Assembly: GCA_963775395.1 (NCBI GenBank) | Contig: CAVZIX010000005.1 | Location: 186,001-250,000, forward strand | DNA length: 64,000 bases | Direction: 5' to 3' | Source: JAIBJN01 sp963775395 | GTDB taxonomy: Bacteria; Actinomycetota; Thermoleophilia; Gaiellales; Gaiellaceae | In this document: positions 25,132 through 33,760 of the stretch, piece by piece | How the letters are laid out: the number at the start of each line of letters is the position of its first letter | Position numbering within the stretch: the first letter of the stretch is position 1 | Program-made: the position numbers and the translations under genes | The notes under the pieces: model-generated | What the model saw: the letters and a program-made list of their open reading frames with translations, nothing else | What the model was told of the DNA's origin: nothing | Databases searched by the model: none

Positions 25132-25934
25132 GGAATGCCCTCCTTTGCCCGGTCGAAGTATCGATCCTGCTCCTCGAGCGGGAGCGACTCCCACACCCTG
25201 CCCTCCTCGCCTGCAAGCTGGGCGGCGCGCTCGACGCGCCCGACGAAGCGGCGGCTTGCGGCCCGCAGGGCAAGCTCGGGGTCGACGTCGAGCCGCCGCG
25301 AGACGTTCACGGCGGCGAAGAGGACGTCGCCGAGCTCGTCGAACACGTGCGCGTCAGGCTCCGTCTCGGCGGCACGCTCCGGCGCGGCTGCGATCGCCTC
25401 GCGCAGCTCGGCCAGCTCATCGTCGAGGTCGCCGAGCGCGCCCGCGAGCTCCGGGTAGTCGAAGCCGGCGGACGCCGCGCGCTTCTGGACCTTGCGCGCG
25501 TGCAGGAGCGCCGGCAGCTGCTCGGGGACGTCGTGGAAGATCCCCTCGCGCTCCTCCTGCTCGCGCTTCAACTCCTCCCAGCGCCCCTTGACGGCGGCCG
25601 GCGTCTCGAGCTCGGCATCGCCGAAGACGTGCGGATGGCGGCGGATCAGCTTCGCCCGGATGCCGCGGGCCACCTCGGCCAGGTCGCCTGACCCGCGCTC
25701 CTCCAGCAGGAGCGCGAGGAACACCGTCTGGAAGAGCAGGTCCCCGAGCTCGTCCAGGAGCTTCGCGTCGTCCTCGGCGAGCGCGGCGTCGGCGACCTCG
25801 TAGGCCTCCTCGACGGTGTGAGGGACGATCGTCTTCGCCGTCTGCGCGCGGTCCCACGGACAGTCGCTCCGCAGCCGCTCCGCTAGCTCCTGTAGTTCGA
25901 CGAGCGCCTGCTCGAGGCCGTCGCCGCCGCCCAC
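25128..25934 (-). CDS. mazG: Nucleoside triphosphate pyrophosphohydrolase MazG
   Basis: 268 residues with two MazG repeats: the first has CPWDRAQTAKTIVPHTVEEAYE and DDAKLLDELGDLLFQTVFLA, the second FDELGDVLFAAVNVSRRL near residue 205. These E-x-x-E ... E-x-x-D clusters bind magnesium and hydrolyse (d)NTPs to monophosphates. It follows the PpiC lipoprotein gene by 6 nt and overlaps eno downstream; mfd - PpiC - mazG - eno is a common actinobacterial order. Confidence 0.93.
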
Positions 25935-25940
25935 CCCGGG

Positions 25941-27005
25941 CTACTCGGTCTCGGTCTCGGCCGGCGTCGGGCCCGTGTCGCCCTCACCGGTTGTCGTCTC
26001 GGCGGGCGGGGGTGGCTCGAAGCCGGGGGCGTACCCAGTCTGATCCTCGAAGCGCGCCCGCAGCTCCTCGATCCACTCGTTGATCCGGGTGTTCTTCTTC
26101 TCCTCGAGCAGCGTCTCGCGGATCTGCTCCTCGACCGCGGAGAGCTCCTGCGTCGAGGCCTCCTCCACATCTGCGACGGCTTCGATGAGGTGCCAGCCGA
26201 ACTGGGTCTTGACCGGCTCGGAGAGCTCGCCGGTCTCGAGGTCGAAGGCGGCCTTGTCGAACGGCGCGACGGTCGCGCCCTGCTGCGCGGTGAACTTGCC
26301 GCCGTCCTTCTTGGAGGCCTCGTCCGTCGAGTACTGGCGCGCGAGCTTCGCGAAGTTCGCGCCGCCCTCGAGCTGGGCGCGGAGCTCGTCGGCGCGCGCC
26401 TTCGACTTGACGACGATGTGGCGGATGTCGCGCGAGGCGGGTGTCTCGAACTGCGCCTGGTTCTCCTCGTAGTAGGCCTGGACGTCCTCGTCGGTGACCT
26501 CGACCTCGTTCGTGACCTGCTCGAAGACCTTCTCCGAGAGGAGGCGCGTCCGCAGGTCGCTCTTGACCTGCTCCTCGGTGAGGCCCTGCGCCTCGAGCTC
26601 GTCCTTGTACTTCTGCTCGTCGCCCTCGAAGAACTGCTCCTTCAGCTCGTCCAGGCGCTTCTCGACGTCCTCGTCCGTGACCGTGACGTCGAGCTCCTCG
26701 GCTGCGATCTCGAACTGCGCCTGCTCCACGAGGCTCCGGACGATCGCGTTGCGAAGCTGCGCGAACTCCGGCGTCCCCGCCGCCGGAAACTCCTGCTCGC
26801 GCGCTTCGTAGGTCTTCTCGGCCGAGGCGAGGAGCCTGTCGTACTCCGCCTTGGTGATCTCCCTGTCGCCGACGACCGCGATCGCGTTCGCCGGGACCTC
26901 GATATCGCTCGCGTCGTCTCCGCTGTCATCGCCGCCGCAGCCGGCGGCCGCCACGGCCAGCGCGAGCGCAGCAAAAAGGGCGATGTAACGAGTCCAAAAA
27001 GGCAT
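25941..27005 (-). CDS. PpiC-type peptidyl-prolyl isomerase lipoprotein (SurA/PrsA-like foldase)
   Basis: 354 residues. Lipoprotein signal (LALAVAAAGC), acidic linker, an N-terminal SurA-like helical region (IAVVGDREITKAEYDRLL), then a parvulin domain near residues 190-285 (RDIRHIVVKSKARADELRAQ, YSTDEASKKDGGKFTAQQGA, LETGELSEPVKTQFGWHLI). It is predicted to help secreted proteins fold on the outer face of the membrane. The C-terminus is a Thr/Glu/Pro-rich tail. It is 12 nt downstream of mfd. Confidence 0.92.
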   Translation of the reverse strand: MPFWTRYIALFAALALAVAAAGCGGDDSGDDASDIEVPANAIAVVGDREITKAEYDRLLASAEKTYEAREQEFPAAGTPEFAQLRNAIVRSLVEQAQFEIAAEELDVTVTDEDVEKRLDELKEQFFEGDEQKYKDELEAQGLTEEQVKSDLRTRLLSEKVFEQVTNEVEVTDEDVQAYYEENQAQFETPASRDIRHIVVKSKARADELRAQLEGGANFAKLARQYSTDEASKKDGGKFTAQQGATVAPFDKAAFDLETGELSEPVKTQFGWHLIEAVADVEEASTQELSAVEEQIRETLLEEKKNTRINEWIEELRARFEDQTGYAPGFEPPPPAETTTGEGDTGPTPAETETE

Positions 27006-27017
27006 GTGGGCGAACCC

Positions 27018-30000
27018 CTAGGCCGAAAGCCGTAGATCGAGGATACCATCGACCAGCGCGAGCGCCTGAGGGAACCCGTCCCCTCGTTGGGTGAGCTCGC
27101 GCTTCGCGGTCGAGTAGACGGCGGTCGGCGCACTCGAGCGAAGCGTCCGCAGCTCGGCCGAGCCCAGGACGAGCGGTCCCACGACGGCACGGCCCCCGCG
27201 GAAGACGAGGTAGTCCGCCCCGATCCGTGCGAGCTTGAGCTTCGCCTCCTGGATCGCGAACAGGTTCTCGACCGGCTCGGGGACTGGCCCGAAGCGGTCC
27301 TGCGTCGCCGCGTGGAGCTCGCGCAGCTCGTCCTCGGACTCCGCGAGCGCGAGGCGGCGGTGGAGGTCGATCTTCTGCGCCTCGGCCGGCATGTAGTCCG
27401 TCGGGACGTACGCGTCCACCTGGGCGTCGACGCGCACGGGGCGGGCGACCGCCCGGCGGGTGCCCGAGAGCTCGGCGACGGCCTCGCCGAGGAGCTCGAC
27501 GTAGAGCTCGAAACCGATCGCGGCCACGTGGCCGGACTGCTCCGCGCCGAGGAGGTTGCCGGCGCCGCGGATCTCGAGATCGCGCATCGCGATGGCGAAG
27601 CCGCTGCCCAGCTCGGTGTGGTCGGCGAGGGTCGCGAGGCGTGCGCGCGCCTCCGGGGTCAGCTCCTGCCCGTCGGGGTAGAAGAGGTACGCGTGGGCGA
27701 CCTCGTCGCTGCGGCCGACGCGCCCGCGGATCTGGTAGAGCTGGGCGAGCCCGAGCGCGTCCGCGCGCTCGACGATCAGCGTGTTCGCCTGCGGGATGTC
27801 GAGCCCGGACTCGATGATCGTGGTGGAGACGAGGACGTCCGCGTCCCCCGCGAGGAACGAGAGCATGTGGCCCTCGAGCTCCCGCTCCGGCATCTGACCG
27901 TGCGCGACCGTGATGCGAAGCTCGGGAGCGAGCTGGCGGAGGTGCTCGGCCGCCTCCTCGATCGTCTCGACCCGGTTGTGGAGGAAGAACGACTGGCCCT
28001 CGCGCCGGTGCTCGCGCAGCAGCGCTTCGCGCACGAGCTCCTCGTCGTACTCGCCCACGTGCGTGCGGATCGGCCGTCGCCCCTGCGGCGGCGTCTCGAT
28101 GACGCTGATGTCACGGAGGCCGGCGAGCGACATGTGGAGCGTGCGCGGGATGGGCGTGGCCGAGAGCGCGAGGACGTCGACCTCGAGGCGCAGCTGACGC
28201 ATGAGCTCTTTCTGTGCGACACCGAAGCGCTGCTCCTCGTCGACGATCACGAGTCCGAGGTCCTTGGGCACGACGTCGCGCGAGAGCAGGCGATGCGTCC
28301 CCACGAGGACGTCGACCTTCCCCGCCGTGAACTCCCCGAGAATGCGCTTCACCTCGGCGGGCTTGCGGAAGCGCGAGACGAGCTCGACCGACACGGGGAG
28401 ATCGCGATAGCGCTCCCGGAAGGTGTTCCAGTGCTGCTGCGCGAGGATCGTGGTCGGCGCGAGGAAGAGCACCTGCTTGCCGTTGGCGACCGCCACGAAG
28501 GCGGCGCGCACGGCGACCTCCGTCTTCCCGAAGCCGACGTCGCCGGCGACGAGCCGGTCCATCGGGCGGGCCGACTCGAGGTCCTCCTTCACCACCTCGA
28601 TGGCGACGCGCTGGTCGGGCGTCTCCTCGAACGGGAAGCTCGCCTCGAGCTGCTCGACGAGCTCGTTGTCGGCCTCGTAAGCGATGCCCTCCGCCCGCTG
28701 GCGCTGCGCGTAGAGGGCGAGCAGCTCGCCCGCGAGCTCGTGCGCGCCCGCGCGCGCGCGGCTCTTGATCGTCTGCCACGCCTTCCCGCCCAGCTTCGAG
28801 AGTGCGGGCGCGTGACCGTCGGCGCCCACGTAGCGGGAAACCTTGGCGATCTGCTCGTGCGGGACGTAGAGGCGGTCGTCACCCCGAAAGGCGAGGAAGA
28901 GGTAGTCGCGCGTGACGCCTGCGACGGTCTTCGTCTCGAAGCCGAGGAGCTGTCCGACGCCGTGATCCTCGTGGACGACGTAGTCGCCCGTGCGCAGGTC
29001 GGCGAAGCTCTGGAGCGCGCGGCCGACCCTGACGTCGGCGCGCGGCGGGCGCTTGCGAAAGACCTGGGTGTCGGGCAGGAGCGCGATGCCGAGGTCGCGC
29101 AGGACGAAGCCGCGCCTCGCCGGTGACACGGCGAAGACGAGGCCCGGCTCCTCGGGAAGCCTCTCGCCCGGCTCGACCACGACGGCCTCGACGCGCCGGA
29201 GCAGGGCCTTCGTGCGCAGCGCCTCGCCCAGGTGCGCGAACGCGACCACGACCCGGTTCCCGCCGCGCACGAATGCGAGGAGGTCCCGCTCGGCCTCAGC
29301 GAGCCCCCGGGCCGCGACGGCCGGCCGCTGGGCCTCGAACGAGTGGCGCTGGCCGGCGGGGAGCTGCGACACGCGCAGCGCGTCGCCGAGCTCGATCCCC
29401 GAGCCGAGCTCTTCGCGGACCACGTCCTCGACCTCGTCCGCCTGATAGACGAGGTGAGGCGTCGGGAGCGGCGCCACGAGATCGGCCGGCACCGGCGGCG
29501 ACTCGCCCGCTTCGTCGTCGGCGAGCATCGGCTCGAGATCGCCGGCGAGGCGCTCGGCGGCCGGGTAGACGGTCGCCTCGTCGAGCTCGTGGAGCGTCCG
29601 CTGCGTGAAGGGAGAGAACGCGCGCAGCGACTCGATCTCGTCGCCGAACAGCTCGACGCGCACCGGCTCGCGGCCGGTCGAAGGGAAGACGTCGACGATG
29701 CCGCCGCGGACGGCGAACTGCCCGCGCTCCTCGGCCTGTGCGACGCGTTCGTAGCCGGCCAGGGCGAGGTGCTCGGCCAGGCCCTCGACGCCGGGCTCGT
29801 CGCCGGCCCGCAGGACGATCGGCTCGGGGCGCGAGCCCTCCGGCGGGATCCCCTCGGCCGCGCCCAGCGCGGAGGCGCAGACGAGCCCGCCCGCGGCGAG
29901 CACCTCGAGCGCGCGTGCCCGCTCGCCGACGAGGTGCGGCGGCGGCTCCAGGCCGCTCCCCCAGCGGACGCCGCGTGAGGCGAAGAGCCCGACGCGCTCC

Positions 30001-30239
30001 TCGCCGAGGAACCACGACGCTCCCTCGGCGGCGTCGCGCGCCTGCGCGTCGTCCGGGAGGACGCAGACGAGCGGCCCGCCGCGCGCGAGGTGGAGCGCGG
30101 CCAGGAAGAGCGGCAGGATCGGCTCTGAGACGCGGGTCTCGCCCGGGTCGTCGAGGAGCTCGCGCATGCGCTCGCCCTCCGCGAGCACGCGGGCGATCGG
30201 CGTGAGGGCTGTTGTCTCGGTGCTGGTCGGCCGGTCCAT
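27018..30239 (-). CDS. mfd: Transcription-repair coupling factor Mfd
   Basis: 1073 residues. A UvrB-like N-terminal module, the CarD-like RNA polymerase interaction domain near 410-480 (RTGDYVVHEDHGVGQLLGFE), then two RecA-like motor domains with Walker A GDVGFGKTEVA near 575, the D-E-E-Q box (LVIVDEEQRFG), LSATPIPRTLHM, STTIIESGLDIPQAN and QIRGRVGRSD. The C-terminal autoinhibitory TRCF domain is present. It removes stalled RNA polymerase at DNA lesions and recruits UvrA. The ATG is divergent from a small unknown gene at 30307. Confidence 0.97.
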   Translation of the reverse strand: MDRPTSTETTALTPIARVLAEGERMRELLDDPGETRVSEPILPLFLAALHLARGGPLVCVLPDDAQARDAAEGASWFLGEERVGLFASRGVRWGSGLEPPPHLVGERARALEVLAAGGLVCASALGAAEGIPPEGSRPEPIVLRAGDEPGVEGLAEHLALAGYERVAQAEERGQFAVRGGIVDVFPSTGREPVRVELFGDEIESLRAFSPFTQRTLHELDEATVYPAAERLAGDLEPMLADDEAGESPPVPADLVAPLPTPHLVYQADEVEDVVREELGSGIELGDALRVSQLPAGQRHSFEAQRPAVAARGLAEAERDLLAFVRGGNRVVVAFAHLGEALRTKALLRRVEAVVVEPGERLPEEPGLVFAVSPARRGFVLRDLGIALLPDTQVFRKRPPRADVRVGRALQSFADLRTGDYVVHEDHGVGQLLGFETKTVAGVTRDYLFLAFRGDDRLYVPHEQIAKVSRYVGADGHAPALSKLGGKAWQTIKSRARAGAHELAGELLALYAQRQRAEGIAYEADNELVEQLEASFPFEETPDQRVAIEVVKEDLESARPMDRLVAGDVGFGKTEVAVRAAFVAVANGKQVLFLAPTTILAQQHWNTFRERYRDLPVSVELVSRFRKPAEVKRILGEFTAGKVDVLVGTHRLLSRDVVPKDLGLVIVDEEQRFGVAQKELMRQLRLEVDVLALSATPIPRTLHMSLAGLRDISVIETPPQGRRPIRTHVGEYDEELVREALLREHRREGQSFFLHNRVETIEEAAEHLRQLAPELRITVAHGQMPERELEGHMLSFLAGDADVLVSTTIIESGLDIPQANTLIVERADALGLAQLYQIRGRVGRSDEVAHAYLFYPDGQELTPEARARLATLADHTELGSGFAIAMRDLEIRGAGNLLGAEQSGHVAAIGFELYVELLGEAVAELSGTRRAVARPVRVDAQVDAYVPTDYMPAEAQKIDLHRRLALAESEDELRELHAATQDRFGPVPEPVENLFAIQEAKLKLARIGADYLVFRGGRAVVGPLVLGSAELRTLRSSAPTAVYSTAKRELTQRGDGFPQALALVDGILDLRLSA

Positions 30240-30294
30240 GACGACTGGCGGAATCTGCGTTCCGCGCGGTCATCGTATCCGCGGCGCGAAGCTC

Positions 30295-30300
30295 TACGAT
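30295..30300 (+). promoter_or_regulatory. -10-like hexamer TACGAT, leaderless arrangement
   Basis: TACGAT, then 6 nt (CCCCGC), then the ATG of the small gene at 30307. The divergent mfd start lies about 70 nt away. Confidence 0.4.
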
Positions 30301-30306
30301 CCCCGC

Positions 30307-30534
30307 ATGGCCGGCGAGCTACGCCCCATCGGAACCCGTCCGACGCTAGTCGCGTCCTTCGACCCGCCCGGGGCGGCCGAGGCATTCCTCCGCTGGCAGG
30401 AGGAGCACGCAACGGCGCTCGCCAACGTGCCCGCCGAGTCGCTGCGGGTCGAGTACGGCCGCGCGGCCGAAGGCGGGTTGGTCGTTCGCGTTCGGATCGA
30501 CGAGCGCCACGTGCCCGGCTCGCTCGGCCGCTGA
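30307..30534 (+). CDS. Small protein of unknown function
   Basis: 75 residues: E-L-R-P-I-G-T-R-P-T-L-V at the start, AFLRWQEEHATALANVPAESL, and a VRVRIDERHVPGSL end. It has no signal peptide or membrane span and I recognise no family. The start is supported by a TACGAT hexamer 6 nt upstream. Confidence 0.5.
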   Translation: MAGELRPIGTRPTLVASFDPPGAAEAFLRWQEEHATALANVPAESLRVEYGRAAEGGLVVRVRIDERHVPGSLGR

Positions 30535-30688
30535 GGTTCTCACCCCTCGAGGGCTAAGGTCGGGCCTCGGTTCTGCCGAAATTGTGTGCAGCACCGGCGT
30601 CGGGCCGCTACGGCGCGCGGAGCATCTGCGGCGGGTCGTCTCCAGGCGGGGGCGGCCCGCCTTCTAACGCTGCGCCCTCCCGCGGCCG

Positions 30689-30760
30689 GGGGGATCCCCC
30701 AACGTTCACGCTAGCCGTGAATTTCGCGCTGGTGGCGCGCGAGAGCGCGACGAGTGTGTG
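30689..30760. repeat. Structured intergenic element, copy B (downstream of pth)
   Basis: Same architecture as copy A at 23754-23827. On the plus strand: GGGGG-AT-CCCCC (30689-30700); hairpin 1, TTCACG (30705-30710) pairing CGTGAA (30716-30721); hairpin 2, TCGCGCT (30724-30730) pairing AGCGCGA (30744-30750) around the loop GGTGGCGCGCGAG; then CGAGTGTGTG (30751-30760). It ends 4 nt from the stop of pth. Stem bases differ from copy A but still pair. Confidence 0.6.
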
Positions 30761-30764
30761 CCGG

Positions 30765-31367
30765 CTACGGGCGCTCGTTGAAGCGCTGCTGGGCTTCCTC
30801 GATACCGTCGCGGGCGATCGCCTCGACGGCGTCCGCAGCCCTGGCGACGAGCACCTCGACGTCGACTGTGTCGTCGAACGGCGACAGGACCCAGTCGGCG
30901 ACCGGCCGCGGGTCCCCGCGCTCGGGCCGCCCCACACCGACGCGCAGCCGCAGGAACTCCTGCGTGCCCAGGTGCTGGCCGAGCGAGCGCAGGCCGTTGT
31001 GCCCGGCCAGACCGCCTCCGGCGCGCGCCTGCAGACGCCCGAGCTCGAGGTCGACCTCGTCGTGGACGACGAGCAGCTGCTCAGGCGGGAGCTTGTAGAA
31101 CCGCGCCGCGGCGCCCACCGAGCGGCCCGACTCGTTCATGTAGGTCTGCGGCTTGAGCAACGCGATGCGGGCGCCGTCGAGGCGGACGTCGGTCAGGTCG
31201 CCCGAGAACTTGGCGCGAAAGGACGCGGCGTGTCGCCGCGCAAGCTCGTCGACGACCATGTGGCCGACGTTGTGTCGCGTCGGGGCGTACTCCTTGCCCG
31301 GATTTCCGAGCCCCGCGACGAGCAGATCGAACGACGGGGCCGACTCGCCCCGCCGGAAGAGCCTCAC
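30765..31367 (-). CDS. pth: Peptidyl-tRNA hydrolase
   Basis: 200 residues with the classic motifs VAGLGNPGKEYAPTRHNVGH (catalytic His), LLKPQTYMNESGRSV, LLVVHDEVDLELG and GGGLAGHNGLRSL. It frees tRNA from peptides released by stalled ribosomes. The GTG start at 31367 overlaps the rplY stop. The rplY-pth pairing, close to mfd, is common in bacteria. Just downstream of its stop sits structured element B. Confidence 0.96.
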   Translation of the reverse strand: MRLFRRGESAPSFDLLVAGLGNPGKEYAPTRHNVGHMVVDELARRHAASFRAKFSGDLTDVRLDGARIALLKPQTYMNESGRSVGAAARFYKLPPEQLLVVHDEVDLELGRLQARAGGGLAGHNGLRSLGQHLGTQEFLRLRVGVGRPERGDPRPVADWVLSPFDDTVDVEVLVARAADAVEAIARDGIEEAQQRFNERP

Positions 31368-32062
31368 TCGCTCTCGTCGGCCCCTTCGGCCGTCTCGCCC
31401 TCGGCCTCCGGCTCGGCGCCTTCCTCGGCCGCCTCTTCGCCCTCAGGCAGCTCGCCCTCCTCGAGCTCCTCTTCCTCGACCTCGGGCTCCTCGATCTTGG
31501 TCGGCGGCGTGACGTTGAGGACGACGGAGTCGGGGTCGTCCAGGATCGTGACGCCCTCCGGAGCTCTGAGGTCCGCGATCCTCAGGCTGTCCCCGATGTC
31601 CATGCCGGAGATGTCGAGCTCGAGGCGGTCGGGCACCTCCATCGGAAGCGCCTCGACGTTGATCTCGCGCAGCACGAGGGTGAGGACGCCGCCCTCCTTC
31701 ACACCCGGCGACTCGCCGATCGGCTCGACTGCGACCTGAGCCTGGATCACCTGGTCGAGCCTGACCTCGTGGAGGTCGACGTGCAGGAGCCGCGGGCGGA
31801 CCGGGTCGAGCTGGTAGTCCTTGAGCACTGCGTGGTGCGCGGTCTTCTGGTCGTCGAAGACGACGTCGAGAATGGCGTGCAGGCCGTGGTCGCCGGTGAG
31901 GACGCGGCGCAGCTCGCGCTCCTCGACCACGAACGCGTGCGCGTTCTTGCCACTTCCGTAGAGGACTCCGGGGATCATCCCGGCCGCGCGCAGGCGGCGC
32001 GATTCCGCACTGCCCGCGGTCTCGCGTGCCTTCACGCCCAGCTGTATCCGTTCGCCGGCCAT
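31364..32062 (-). CDS. rplY: Ribosomal protein bL25 (general stress protein CTC type)
   Basis: 232 residues: an N-terminal L25 5S-rRNA-binding domain (ESRRLRAAGMIPGVLYGSGK), the TL5/CTC beta-domain (VLKDYQLDPVRPRLLHVDLHEV), and a very acidic C-terminal tail of about 50 residues (EEEELEEGELPEGEEAA). The long form is usual in actinobacteria and Thermus. It binds 5S rRNA in the large ribosomal subunit. A TACACT hexamer lies 9 nt before the ATG, suggesting leaderless or short-leader expression; pth follows with overlap. Confidence 0.95.
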   Translation of the reverse strand: MAGERIQLGVKARETAGSAESRRLRAAGMIPGVLYGSGKNAHAFVVEERELRRVLTGDHGLHAILDVVFDDQKTAHHAVLKDYQLDPVRPRLLHVDLHEVRLDQVIQAQVAVEPIGESPGVKEGGVLTLVLREINVEALPMEVPDRLELDISGMDIGDSLRIADLRAPEGVTILDDPDSVVLNVTPPTKIEEPEVEEEELEEGELPEGEEAAEEGAEPEAEGETAEGADESE

Positions 32063-32101
32063 CGGCGGGCAAGTGTAGCGAAGGCGCCGAAGCCGAAGAA
32101 G

Positions 32102-32701
32102 CTAGCTGGCCTGCGGCTCGAAGCGGCTCTGGAGCTGCGAGACGTAGACCCCGAGTTCGCGCTGGCGCTCCTCGAGACGCTCCTCGCGGATGGCGAGGAG
32201 ATCCTCCCGCCGCTCGACCTCTTCCTCGCGCAGCTCGAGATCGGCGTCGACGACGGCCTTGCGGGCCTCGTGGTCGTTCTCGCGCTGCTCGAGATCCTGA
32301 GCGCGGTCGCGGAGGCTGGTCTCGAGCTCCCGCACGCGCCGCTCGCGCCGGTCGATGCTCTCGCGGGACTCGAGCGCGTCGGCCGCAGGGCCGAGCGTCT
32401 CTTCGAGCTCCGCCACCCGGCGCTCACGCTCGCGGAGCTCGACCGCGCTGGCTGCAAGGCGCGCCTCGCGCTCCTCGAGCTCGCGGGTGGCCGCAGCGAC
32501 CTGCGTCTCCCTCTCCGCAACTGCCGAGTCTCCCACAGGGCTCGCGAGTCGCTCGATGTTCTGGATCTCGACCTTGATGACGGGCGGGATCAGACCGCCG
32601 GCCGGAGCCGGAGGGCTCGAAGCGGGCTTGCGCCGCCGCCGTCCGCGACGCCGCGGGGGCCTTGCGGGCTTGTCGGGAGTGGAGTCGTTGCGTTCAGTCA
32701 A
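32102..32701 (-). CDS. Coiled-coil protein of unknown function
   Basis: 199 residues from a TTG preceded by a GAGG ribosome binding site. The N-terminal 40 residues are Pro, Arg and Lys rich (RPPRRRGRRRRKPASSPPAP), followed by KVEIQNIERLASP and about 130 residues of highly charged heptad-like sequence (RELEEREARLAASAVELRER and similar). It has no membrane span. It resembles a nucleic-acid-binding or structural coiled-coil protein, but a function cannot be assigned. It lies about 40 nt upstream of rplY on the same strand. Confidence 0.6.
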   Translation of the reverse strand: MTERNDSTPDKPARPPRRRGRRRRKPASSPPAPAGGLIPPVIKVEIQNIERLASPVGDSAVAERETQVAAATRELEEREARLAASAVELRERERRVAELEETLGPAADALESRESIDRRERRVRELETSLRDRAQDLEQRENDHEARKAVVDADLELREEEVERREDLLAIREERLEERQRELGVYVSQLQSRFEPQAS

Positions 32702-32868
32702 AGCCTCGCGGCATGAGCAGACGATGGCGGGTCGAGAGGGTCACGGCCATCCCCCACATTGGCGATCCTGGCGCCGATCCCACGTTTCAGGGATGCCGTC
32801 GAGCGCGAACGCGCCCGAAACATGTCTTGACGTACCAACCACCTGCAGCAAACGAAAGGCGGCATCGG

Positions 32869-32955
32869 ATGTCTGCGGATCTCCTCCGGATCAAGATCCG
32901 GAACTTCCCTCAGCCCCATCTCGGGCGGCGGCTTCTCATCGCCGGCCTGAAATAG
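32869..32955 (+). CDS. Possible 28-residue peptide ORF
   Basis: An ATG at 32869 with AAAGG about 9 nt upstream opens 28 codons (M-S-A-D-L-L-R-I-K-I-R-N-F-P then P-H-L-G-R-R-L-L-I-A-G-L-K) that end just before a terminator hairpin. The peptide is basic and amphipathic. It may be a leader peptide, a small regulatory protein or chance. Confidence 0.25.
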   Translation: MSADLLRIKIRNFPQPHLGRRLLIAGLK

Positions 32956-32975
32956 CGGCGGCTACACCCCACGTT

Positions 32976-33006
32976 CGAGCGGCCCGGCTGGGCCGCTCGG
33001 TGTTTT
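32976..33006 (+). terminator. Rho-independent terminator
   Basis: A perfect 10-bp stem CGAGCGGCCC / GGGCCGCTCG with a GGCT loop, followed by GTGTTTT. It would end a plus-strand transcript 70 nt before the gene at 33076. Confidence 0.6.
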
Positions 33007-33075
33007 CCTGGACTTGTCCGCACCCTTTCGGCCTGCCACGCTCCGCCCAGGGACAACTCCGGGGAGGGAAGCCCG

Positions 33076-33474
33076 ATGCTCAAGAAATCGTTGCTCGCGC
33101 TTGCGCTTGCGACCGCGCTCACGGCCGCCGGGCCGGCGCAGGCCAATCACACGCTGGCGCACAAGGTCGCGCTGCTCACGGCGAAGCTCAACTGCCTGCA
33201 GAAGTACCCCGTGTACTCGTTCGGGGACTACGCGTACTCCGAGATCAACACGGACCTGGCGGATCAGGGACCCGACCAGATCGAGGTGCTCGTTCCCGAC
33301 GTGCTGCCGGTGAACGCTCTCGACTTCGACTACGGGAACACCAATCCGGAGCCGAGCGACGCGTTCCTGCTCGGGGTCAAGAACACTTCGGCCTGCAAGG
33401 CAAAGTTCCCAACGGCCCCCAACCCGGTGTCGGCCCTACGCGCCGCACCCACGAAGCTGGCACGCCTGCAGTGA
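33076..33474 (+). CDS. Secreted protein of unknown function
   Basis: 132 residues: signal peptide (SLLALALATALTAAGPAQA), then a mature domain with two Cys (KLNCLQKYPVYSFGDYAYSE and NTSACKAKFPTAP). No family is recognised. A strong ribosome binding site (GGGGAGGGA) precedes the ATG. It is preceded by a terminator hairpin and lies alone between genes on the other strand, which is compatible with an attenuated or independently controlled unit. Confidence 0.7.
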   Translation: MLKKSLLALALATALTAAGPAQANHTLAHKVALLTAKLNCLQKYPVYSFGDYAYSEINTDLADQGPDQIEVLVPDVLPVNALDFDYGNTNPEPSDAFLLGVKNTSACKAKFPTAPNPVSALRAAPTKLARLQ

Positions 33475-33478
33475 CGGA

Positions 33479-33715
33479 CTAGTCGACGATCTCGCCCGGA
33501 ACGTCCGGGTGGAGGAGCTCCCAGACGAGGAGATGCGTCTCGATCTCACGCCTGGCCTGCTCCTCGTCGGGCGCGTCGGTCCGCTCGACGTCCAGCTCCC
33601 GATCGCCGACCGGGCGCACGGCAAAGCCGGAGCGCGCGTAGTGCACGCTCAGCTCCTCGCGAAGCGAGGGATCTGAGATTCGGATTCGTACTGGCCGCAG
33701 TTGTGCTGTTTCCAT
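33479..33715 (-). CDS. Small protein of unknown function
   Basis: 78 residues: VRIRISDPSLREELSVHYARSG, then GFAVRPVGDRELDVERTDAP and a helical end (EIETHLLVWELLHPD). No signal, membrane span or known motif. The strand-helix pattern suggests a small alpha/beta domain. Confidence 0.5.
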   Translation of the reverse strand: METAQLRPVRIRISDPSLREELSVHYARSGFAVRPVGDRELDVERTDAPDEEQARREIETHLLVWELLHPDVPGEIVD

Positions 33716-33760
33716 CGGCCGCCGGCGGCCTCCGGGGCACCCTCGACCGGGGGCTTTTCC

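Larger units (their letters stand above)
32702..33075. other. Gene-poor interval with two strong hairpins and a tiny ORF
   Basis: 374 nt without a confident gene. It contains TTGACG at 32827-32832 (a possible -35), an 8-bp perfect palindrome TCCGGATC-AA-GATCCGGA at 32885-32902, a 28-codon ORF (32869-32955) and a terminator hairpin (32976-33006). The RBS GGGGAGGGA lies just before the gene at 33076. It could be an attenuated leader of that gene or a small RNA. Confidence 0.4.

Noticed and set aside
27087..29126. 679-residue plus-strand open frame
   Set aside because: Antisense shadow of mfd.
30608..30937. 109-residue minus-strand frame running past pth
   Set aside because: Mostly in another frame over pth; its tail covers structured element B; no coding signal.
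32662..32955. 97-residue plus-strand frame
   Set aside because: Only its final 28 codons, from the ATG at 32869, have an RBS and context; the earlier part overlaps the antisense of the coiled-coil gene.
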